From contig CM068553.1 in assembly GCA_035048495.1 (NCBI GenBank), positions 26,002,978-26,066,977 of the forward strand: a stretch of DNA of 64,000 nucleotides, written 5' to 3'. Under the pieces are notes generated by a model, which was not told where the DNA came from, made no database searches, and saw nothing but the letters and a program-made list of their open reading frames with translations. Positions 56,055-64,000 of the stretch are shown piece after piece (position 1 is the stretch's first letter; each line of letters starts with the position of its first letter). Both the position numbers and the translations under genes were made by a program. Source of the stretch: Euptelea pleiosperma (Eukaryota; Streptophyta; Magnoliopsida; Ranunculales; Eupteleaceae).

Positions 56055-56129
56055 AGAACGGATCTCCGTCCTTTATCACATGTGGGATCTGCCGTTTAAT
56101 GGAAGATGAAGATAAAATTTGCTGTCTGG

Positions 56130-56420
56130 ACACTTCAAAGTTTGACCACAAGGATGTTTGGTTTGGCCAACCCCTTGGTGGACTGACTTACCAAAACTCA
56201 ACTCGATTGGTGATCTCTAACGGTTAGATTTGAACACCCAAAAAATGGCTCAAATCTAACGGCTAGAAATCACCTCACTAAAATGCTCTAATCCTAGGGG
56301 CTAGAAATCACCAACCAAGCTATTTTTTGTATGTAGATTCACCCAATAAGAGATGAGGCATACATCCATGCATCAGTGGGCCTGATAGAGTGTGTGCCAC
56401 GTGGCATGCATTTTGGGAGG
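56130..56420. mobile_element. Degenerate foldback MITE
   Basis: The left half has ATTGGTGATCTCTAACGG and the right half the inverted TAGAAATCACCAACCAAGC; the outer part ends with GTGCCACGTGGCATGC. Related to the cores at 24825 and 42255. Confidence 0.55.
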
Positions 56421-56569
56421 GATGGGGACAGTAAATTTGCATTCATACGTATGGAGGACTAAAAGTAATTGTGATGTGTTTTTCTCAATTATTTGCAAAT
56501 CACAATGATGAGGAGGAATGCATCATGCTTGACTCGCAAGATTGATAGCAAATAATTTGATCAGGTTGA

Positions 56570-56945
56570 CTTTTGACCTAGGTAAATTAAAGTATCGGTC
56601 GATCCCGGTCTGGATCTGGCGATCCGGATCGGTCTCGGAGGCCCCAAGATACTGATCCAACACGTGTACCAGATCACGTTGGATCGGGCGATGCAGCGAT
56701 CCGGATCTGTAGGATAGTTTATGATATTTCTGATTTGTTTTCATCCAAGAACGCTGAAATGGATCAAGTCATATTTGTAATGATTTTTTTTATGATTTTT
56801 CCACCTTTTTTTTTTTTTTTTAGTTTTTTTTTAAATGTGTCTCGGGATCACGCTCGATTGGTCCGATCCAACCGATCCGGATCGGGATCGGAGGTGGCCA
56901 ATCTAACAGCTGATCACGAGACTTCGAACCTTGCATACGAACAAG
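56570..56945. repeat. Element built of GATCCGGATCGG words
   Basis: Both ends, but not the T-rich middle, are dense in CGATCCGGATCGG variants. The left outer edge reads TTAAAGTATCGGTCGAT and the right edge (read inward) GGTTCGAAGTCTCG, similar to the ends of the CCGAAAC element at 5211-5536. No target duplication was found. Confidence 0.5.
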
Positions 56946-57090
56946 AAAGATGATCTCCATTTTTACCAAAAACACAACCTTGAGTCTACAAGGAGAAAAA
57001 ACTCAAAATTTCATTATATCTGCAACTCGTAGCTTAACCAATCATAAATATACAATAGAAATCATAATTTCACCGAAATAGCAAAACTTA

Positions 57091-57804
57091 GGTGGCGTTT
57101 GATAAATTAAGTTATTAGATCTAAAAGCTTAAAGTGCTTAAGGTCTGATAGCTTTATGACATATGATTGAATTGGATTATTTGGTAAAGGTCTTAAGACT
57201 TAAAATTAAGTCAAGGGCATTGTGGGTATTTTGAAATATTTATTAGGATACTTTCGTAAGGTTTTAAAAGAGAAAGCTTTAAGAAAATGACAATATCGAT
57301 ATTAAAAGAGAATCTTAAAAGTTTTTGAAAAGATACTTTCACTTACCGCAATAAGGGGGCGTTTGGCAACACAAAAATAAGTAACTTATTGACTTTTATA
57401 AGCCAAAAAGTTAAAAAGTTAGTTTGGATGTGTTTCATATTTTAACTTGTAAAAAGTTAAAAATTAACTTACAACTGAAACTAAAAATTTTAGCTTTTAA
57501 CTTCTAAGAGAAACAATTTCTCAAAAATTAGAACCCCTCCCAACATTTTAATTTCTGTGACTTTTTTAGAGGTAAAAAGTCAACTTGTAACTTCTACTAC
57601 AAGTAGAAGTGCTTTTACTTCTTGTTCCCAAACGTCCCCCTAAGTGAAGGGAGGGTGACTTTTTTTACTTTTCACTTAATATCAATGGTTTTGGTGATAA
57701 GTGTTGAATCAAGTTGTTTACCAATCACCACTTAATTACCCAAATCACTTAATGTCAGTTTATTCAGACTTGAGGTCTGAGAAAAAGTTTTACCAAACGC
57801 CACC
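57091..57804. mobile_element. Tourist-like (PIF/Harbinger) element, host of a nested copy
   Basis: Ends GGTGGCGTTTGATAAA and, read inward from the right, GGTGGCGTTTGGTAAA; TTA flanks both sides (57088-57090 and 57805-57807). It is 714 bp including the nested element at 57355-57640. Confidence 0.88.
57355..57640. mobile_element. Nested Tourist-like MITE
   Basis: 286 bp with ends GGGGGCGTTTGGCAACA and, inward from the right, GGGGGACGTTTGGGAACA. TAA flanks it at 57352-57354 and 57641-57643. Confidence 0.88.
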
Positions 57805-57807
57805 TTA

Positions 57808-59950
57808 CTAAAAATAGCAAAATTTATAAATCAAGCGAAACTCCTAAATTAACCTTAAGTTTCTAAATTAAGACTTTCCAAAACAAACAAGACCCAAAAA
57901 ATAGTAAAAAATCAGCTAAACAAAAATTACCAAAAATAGTAATTTTTTCTAAAAACAACAGTTCGAACCCAGAAACGAACTCTCTTGGACTTGAAATTGA
58001 CAATGAATCTTTCAGTTAATTGCCCTGAGAACATAGATCTCCTCGAGACACCTTACGTGCATATGCTATATAATTAATAGGCAACCCGATTTCTGGCAGC
58101 CAAGTTACGGTCGTTTGAAGTTGACACTTTTTCGACATGATTTTCTTTGATCTTGACATTCAAAAATTGCTCAACAACCCGTTTTACATCACTAGCGTCG
58201 TTACCCCAATCTTGAGCAATGTGGGCTTTCTTCGGAGAGTTATGTCCTTAAGATTCCACCTTAGGAGAACAAACTAGCAGTCACAGCTATATTCTACATG
58301 GAAAAGTGATTGCCCGGATTGGTGTTGATTTGAAATGCTCATGGCTCATCACTATGCAATCATAGTATGTGAAAAGTAGTGCAAAATATCTTCTTAGTCG
58401 TGGAAGAATGAGTCCGCATCCACATATGAGTGTACATTAGAACAGATCACCTTTAGCTAACATTAGAAAAATCCCACTACACATATGAATGGTGTTACAT
58501 AGCTCACTACTATTTATTTATTAATGGTTATTAGATCAGTCGGACGAGCTTGTATTGAGATATATTTTTATCTTGATGCGTTGATAAGAAATTTTATTAA
58601 TTTGGAGAGGCTCTTAGTGAAAAGCAAGTTACTGATAAATAAAGCAGATTATTGTTGAGCCTTTTAAACAATGGCACCTGTTGCGTTCTCGACACAATTG
58701 CTCGAGTGACTTTTTGTTGGGTTCTTCCGCTTGTTGGCTTTCTAGTTTCTTTGGGCATCACCGTTTCCTAAGGTAAATTTGATTTCAGAGGGATTGGGAT
58801 GACTCTTTATGTTTGTATGGAATATATTCATAATCTATTTGGCATAATTCCATATGACATATAACAAATTTTGTAGCTATCATACGTGTACTAGTTAGGC
58901 CTTGAGTATATCGTGGTGTGTATCACTCTTGATTGTCTTGAGACTAAAAGACGAAGAGCGAAGACTTAAAAAATTCAAGACTGATCTATCTGAGGAAACG
59001 TATTTGTCGGCAATATTACATGCTCACACATTTAGGATGGTAAGTGACTTAGTGGCCTTAGAGATAGGAGGACTAATTGTAAAATCAACTAAAACTAAGT
59101 CACGTGGGATTGGCATAAAGAAAACATTTCTAATTGATATCTGGGAAGTCCAATTGATTGGACACCCAAAGTGTCATCGATTCGACTTTGGTTAGAAGAA
59201 ATTCTTCTTGTCCCAATCAATTGGACTGCCGAATGACTTTTTCTTCATATTCTGAGAAACTTGTTTTCCACTTCCCCACAACCTCTAAAGGTCCATACTC
59301 GAGAATGATTCTATATAAACCCATTTAGGGCCTAGAGAAACATACACAAGTATACACATTTAATACACTTAGACTCTCAACGCCTCAAAGCTTTAGTATC
59401 CCACTCATTTCTTGAGAGTCGAGCCTTGCGGAAAGAAAACCCAGGTAACCCTCGTTTATCCCATTTAATTTTTTCTATATCCATGATCATTGTTCGAAGT
59501 ATTCACTTCACCATAAGCTTGATCCTACCTCTGTTTAGGTTGCCTATTAAAATCTAAACCTAGTAATCCAGAGAGTACCCCATGTGTCTCAAATCTTATT
59601 GAGTTGTTTTTGAGGAATCGAAGTGTACCGAATCCTTCATTTTCGAGGGTAGACCGGAGAATGTAAATAAGATTGGGGTATACCATTCGAAGGGTAGGTT
59701 TTGGTGCACTAAATTGAACATCGTTGAGTGGATCGTGATAAAAAAAGAGTTCGTGTACTCGAAGCGTGGTAGCCAGAGGACGTGGATGCACCGACAATTA
59801 GCCGTGGGTTGTATGCTGCAGTAAACGGTGCTGCGTAGGTCTTGTGGTTTTGTGATTTTTCCTTGAGAAAAGTTTCCACGATAAAATTGCATATGTAGTG
59901 ATTTGATTATAGTTATTCCGCACCTTGTTTAGATTATAACAAACAAAAGA
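57808..59950. other. Unassigned DNA, possible LTR remnant at the right
   Basis: No gene recognised. At 59148-59232 variants of CCAATTGATTGG resemble the palindromes in the solo LTR at 39758-41342. The open frames at 58902-59195, 59525-59797 and 59596-59892 have no domain. Confidence 0.35.
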
Positions 59951-59954
59951 ACCA

Positions 59955-60795
59955 TCTATATAACAAAACAGGGAAGTTGTCTCCCCTTTTATACCCCATC
60001 TTATCTATTTAGACAAAGAAGGGCTGAGATCTTATCCCCCAAATAGATGGTGGATCTCAGCCATTCACACCCAATTTTGACAAACGCTTTGTTGGAGAGT
60101 GCCGTGGGCACTGGCCACCCACTATCTATATAACAAGTGACAGTGGTTGTCTTATACCCCTCTTATCTTATATGGCTTCAATAATGAGTGGCTGAGATCC
60201 ACTATGCTTCGTATCGATGGCTGAGATTAACTCCCACCCGATTTTGACAAACACTTTGTCGGAAAGTACCACGGGCACAGGCCACCCACGCATATAACAA
60301 GACAACTCAGCTGTATTCTCTTATCTTATCCATCCATCTAATGTGGACGGTTAGATAAAGAGTGGTTGAGATAAAAATCCATCGATCTAATGCGGATGGT
60401 TAGATTTCAGCCACTCAATCCACCTCATTTGACCTCAATTTATTCAAAATTTGAATTTCAACACCGTTATTTTTTGTTATTTCTGTTATTTTACTATTTC
60501 TCCCTCTGTGCGTTACAATCTGTTATAATAGCCGTTGTAATGGAAAAAACGGTAACGCCCCAATCCGTTATACCGTTTGAGTGCCGAAGGCACCCAAATT
60601 TTACAAACACTTCTGTCGGAGAGTGCTGTGGGCATGGGCCATTTACTATTCTATATAACAAAACACATTGGTTGTCTCCCTACTTATACCTCCTCTAATC
60701 CTCCCCCAAATGGAGGGTGGATCTCCGCCACTCACTTGACTTTGGCAAATTCTTTGTCGAGGAGTGTTGATGGCACGAGGCACCCACTAGTAAAC
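59955..60795. repeat. Interrupted tandem array, unit about 164-171 bp
   Basis: Unit starts (TATATAACAA) fall at 59955, 60126, 60290 and 60651. Units share GGTGGATCTCAGCCACTC-like, TTTTGACAAACGCTTTG-like and GAGTGCCGTGGGCAC-like blocks, in order. The third unit is split by the GTTATAAC-word element at about 60470-60590. The last unit is shortened. Confidence 0.8.
60470..60590. repeat. GTTATAAC-word element inside the tandem array
   Basis: It carries CCGTTATT, TGTTATAATAGCCGTTG, ACGGTAACGC and CCGTTATACCG, closely like 25120-25160 and 49550-49580, including the block AACRCYCCAAYC. It interrupts the third array unit. Confidence 0.6.
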
Positions 60796-61325
60796 AATAT
60801 ATTACGGAGATATATTCGATCTGACTTGGTTGTGATAATCATTTTGTTTATATAATCACTTGTGAATGTATGTGATTTTTACCTAGTCGGACCAGTAAAT
60901 TGAATTATGTATTATTTAGTAAAGAATTTTAAATTACCTATTCACCCCCTCTCGGTATCTAGATAGATCGGAAGATAAACTTTGAATGTTTCCCTGTGAG
61001 CGGGAGCGTTCTCTTCTCAGATCTCTTTGAGTTTCTCATTCTTGTTGATCTTGGTCAATAGGTTTCTTCTCCATTCTCCTCTTTAGTAGTTCATTTGCAT
61101 GCTGGATTCTCTCCATCTCGCACCTGTGCGTTTCTACTTCGCATCTCAAACCTTCCACCTCTTAGGCAACAATTGAAGGTTCACTTCGTTTTAATAAAGA
61201 AAGATGCCTTTTTTTTTTTTTTTATAAGCAAGGCTAACAAAGTAGATAACTTGAAGAAAAAGTATGATTCATACATTATTTTCAAAGTTTAACTCAACGG
61301 ATTTGTATAAGGACCTTAGAATGTG
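60796..61325. other. Unassigned DNA with an LTR-like end
   Basis: CTATTCACCCCCTCTCGGTAT near 60940 resembles the 3' part of the copia LTR group seen at 39758-41342, in the opposite orientation. No primer site follows. A poly-T run lies near 61208-61222. Confidence 0.35.
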
Positions 61326-61659
61326 GGGTCGCTCTACGGGCATCCACATCATTTGGCCGGGCACCCACATGGGACCAAAATGCCCCTCATTTCAGTTTGG
61401 GCACCCCATCCCTTCTCCTTCATTTTCTCTCTTTCTTGCCTCTCTCTCTACTGTAACTCTCTTTCTCTCTCTACTGTTATCTCTCTCTCTGCTCTCTCTC
61501 TCTCTCTCGATCAGGAAGGGGAGAGGAGAGTTACAGTAGTGAGAAGGAAGAGAGAGAAAATGAAGGAGAAGGGGTGGGGTGCCTAAACTGAAAGGGGGGG
61601 GGCATTTTGGTGCAATGTGGGTGCCCGGCCGAATGGCGTGGGTGCCCGTAGAGCGACCC
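61326..61659. mobile_element. Foldback MITE with arms of about 110 bp
   Basis: Arms begin GGGTCGCTCTACGGGCA on both sides and stay similar (ACCAAAATGCCCC, CTTCTCCTTCATTTTCTCTC) into a CT-rich centre. The 9 bases outside (TAGAATGTG and TAGACCACT) share only TAGA. Confidence 0.85.
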
Positions 61660-62189
61660 TAGACCACTTAGACATAGCATGTCATAATATTATGTTAGAC
61701 AACACACCTTACATATTAAAGATAACAAAGTTGGCAATATCACTAAAAGTTTGATAACTAAAGTCATAATACCAACAAACATGAAAAATAAAATATTAAT
61801 TCATGAAATGAAAAACATGAGCTTTATGTCAACCTCTATCCAATTGTAATTGCAATGCATAAGGCGACATTTGGTTTTTATCGCAACTGATTGATCGGTA
61901 ATTAACTTTTATTATATTATTTATAGGTGTGACCGATTTTAGTAATTTGGCATATGATCAAAATGAAACAATTATGAGATAAATTTTCATGTAAAAATAA
62001 GACCTTTTGTGTTGGTTTTCAAAAATATGAAAAATATGTCGTGGTCGAACTATACATTGTATCGAGATTTTATAAAATCCACATCTAATTAATGAGTAAT
62101 ATGTGATTTTAATAACAAGAAGGTGAACAAGAGGAAAAAAAATAAGCAAAAAGAAAAAAATTCTACAATTACCAAAATGCTCCTATTTA
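61660..62189. other. Unassigned AT-rich DNA
   Basis: No gene or repeat boundary seen. Confidence 0.4.
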
Positions 62190-62326
62190 GGCTCCGTTTG
62201 GTTGCCCGGAATAAGTTTTCTAGAAATTATTTGCATGTGAACGTAGTCAACCTTTTTTTGTATCGACACTTTCTAATGTATAAATCATTTTTCTATAAAA
62301 CTTTTTGTTGATTACCATACAGAGCC
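62190..62326. mobile_element. Small Tourist-like MITE
   Basis: 137 bp with ends GGCTCCGTTTGGTTG and, inward from the right, GGCTCTGTATGGTAATC. TTA flanks it at 62187-62189 and 62327-62329. Confidence 0.8.
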
Positions 62327-62782
62327 TTATATTCGACACTTGTGTTCAAGATTGCACTTACACATGGGTTGGCACAATTTGATTGGGTGGCCCATTTTAA
62401 ATTAATCCTAGATAATTCTTGTTATTTATTACAAATCCTTACCAAGTGTGTGCTAACTTGGAGGATTAAGTGATCAAATTAGATTTTCTTCCTTAAATCT
62501 GCTAAAAAATAAAAAAGTATTCAAGTTTATTTGGGGATGTTTTCATTACATTTGAGTAAATGTGGGGCCCACTTAGGTAATGATGATGGAAAGGAAAAAT
62601 TAGTAACTTGTGTGGGGCCCACTTTGGGGTTTTGCTTTTTCAAATTTTCCCTTAAAAACAAGATTAGAGTTTTCTTTTTGAAAAGATATCGCAACATGGA
62701 ACAGGTTCTTCCATCTTGAACTGGGATAGAATTGGGGTGGCCCTGACAATATGCAGCATTTCAGTATTGACTCCTTGGGAAC

Positions 62783-62836
<54 letters not shown>

Positions 62837-63157
62837 ATTTAAAAGTATATTATAATAAAAGATAGGGTAATTTAGTACTACCCCTTGCTATGCAAAACTA
62901 ATTTGTACAACCCCCTACACTTTGAAATTGGTCGTAATACCCCAATTTCAAAGTGTAAATGAGAGGTTGAGGTGGGATTCTATCCTCAATGGAGAGGTTT
63001 TATTCCTAACATTATCAAGACTTTGTGTCAGGCGTGTTTTTTAAATCGCCAGACGCATTTTTAATTAAGTAGGGCCAAATTTCTAAATTTGTTGAGAAGG
63101 CTATCCGAGTAGGTTGGCCTTATTGACTCGGCTGATAGATTATCTGCAAGAGACTTA
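62327..63157. other. Unassigned DNA with (GA)n
   Basis: No gene seen. It contains the GA microsatellite at 62785-62832 and an inverted pair TTTGAAATTGG/CCAATTTCAAAG near 62920-62950. Confidence 0.4.
62785..62832. repeat. (GA)n microsatellite
   Basis: About 24 perfect GA units. Confidence 0.97.
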
Positions 63158-63752
63158 TGGCCCATTTGGCAACACCAAAATAAGTTACTTTTTTGCTTCC
63201 AAAAGCAAAAAAGTAGAAAAGTTTGTTTAGGTATCCATTTTGGAATTGCTTCTCAAAAGTCAAAAACCTACTTTTTTTGAAAGCAAATATTTTTTGCTTC
63301 TTGCTTCTGGTGGAAGCAAAAGTCAAAAAATAAAATTGCAGAACCAACGCTTTTAATTTTAAGTGAATATTTCTCAATGCCAGTTTTACCCTTGTAAACC
63401 TCACATTATGAAGTGTGGATAGTCCATCTCTTTTTTGAAAAAATAATTACCCATAGAAGGACTCACTTGGTGAGTCGTTTATTACTGACCATTTATAATT
63501 AAATTTTTTTTTTAAAATAACATATGTGATATTTGTTTATGATATTTATTAGGTTTATTAGAATATAATACGTAATATAAAATAATAAGAAAATAACTTT
63601 TTGACTTATTCATGCCAAACTAACTTTTTCACGTTTTGACTTATAAGTCGGTGTTTCACCAAACAAACTTTTGCTTCCAGATGACAACTTTTAAATTCAG
63701 CAACTTAATTTAGAAGTTACTTTTTGCTTCCACTAGTTTGCCAAACGGGCCC
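63158..63752. mobile_element. Tourist-like element
   Basis: 595 bp. Left end TGGCCCATTTGGCAACA, right end read inward GGGCCCGTTTGGCAAAC. TTA flanks it at 63155-63157 and 63753-63755. Subterminal copies of TTTTGCTTC/GAAGCAAAA occur on both sides. Confidence 0.85.
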
Positions 63753-64000
63753 TTAAGACGACTAGTTGCCGCCAGGTCGACTGTCGGGTCAATTGGCAGG
63801 TCGACCGTCAGCTCAGTTGGCGGATCAATCAAGTCTAATTGTGTTAGGCACAATTTTCTTTTTTACTTTTTTAAAAATATAATTATTTTATATGAATTTA
63901 ATGGAACACTTAGACGTCCATTTTATCATCAGGAAAATTACCACAGGGGCTGTAAGTTTGCAATTACGGCCCCAAGCAACCAGATGTTGGTTAGTGCAAG

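Noticed and set aside
56735..56953. ORF with hydrophobic Phe-rich stretch
   Set aside because: Product of the T-rich centre of the GATCCGG word element.
61264..61586. Leu/Ser-rich ORFs at 61.3-61.6 kb
   Set aside because: Translations of the CT-rich loop of a foldback MITE.

Overview
This is nuclear DNA of a flowering plant. It is AT-rich and intron-bearing, and most of it is transposable elements: Ty1/copia and Athila-type Ty3/gypsy retrotransposons, a SINE, a Mutator-like element, PIF/Harbinger, hAT, Tourist-type MITEs and a Helitron. The species cannot be named from the sequence. Everything here was read by eye; no database search or alignment program was run.

Two host genes can be supported, both on the minus strand. 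(1) 9002-18165 is the 5' part of a chloroplast CRSH-type RelA/SpoT homologue. Five exons join in frame (255 codons), ending inside the HD (ppGpp hydrolase) domain; the rest must lie beyond base 1 or be lost. Its introns hold a copia copy, MITEs and other repeats. (2) 46591-55181 is a two-exon gene for a membrane protein of 547 residues with about 12 transmembrane segments (MFS-like). Its two exons join in frame across a 6.9 kb intron.

Layout. 1-9000: degraded minus-strand copia remnants, one with both LTRs (4265-8203), a SINE with a perfect 15-bp target duplication, and a TIR element made of CCGAAAC words with an 8-bp duplication. 9350-12995: a plus-strand copia copy with 5' LTR, split by a hAT MITE, inside CRSH intron 4. 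18249-18428: a short ORF divergent from CRSH, apparently broken by a MITE. 18554-28246: two MITEs and a 9.16 kb Mutator-like element, each flanked by an exact 9-bp duplication. The large element carries a dead MURA-type transposase and, convergent to it, a dead plant-mobile-domain gene, plus a nested Helitron. 30497-37110: an Athila-like Ty3/gypsy element with a 1.77 kb 5' LTR, a tRNA-Asp primer site and a gag-pol frame with a single stop, cut off after RNase H. 37111-39492: unassigned purine-rich DNA with a GAA microsatellite. 39496-46591: a 7.1 kb PIF/Harbinger element with SANT and transposase genes, a solo LTR, a foldback MITE and a PPR gene fragment. It sits exactly in the stop codon of the MFS-like gene. 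47882-54828: the MFS intron. 55740-63752: mostly MITEs, including nested Tourist elements, and a tandem array with units of about 164-171 bp.

The genes do not form a pathway. The most interesting points are the Harbinger insertion that replaces a TAA stop with TAG without altering the protein, the transposon-borne PMD gene, the PPR fragment inside Harbinger, and a class of small elements each built from repeats of its own short palindromic word.
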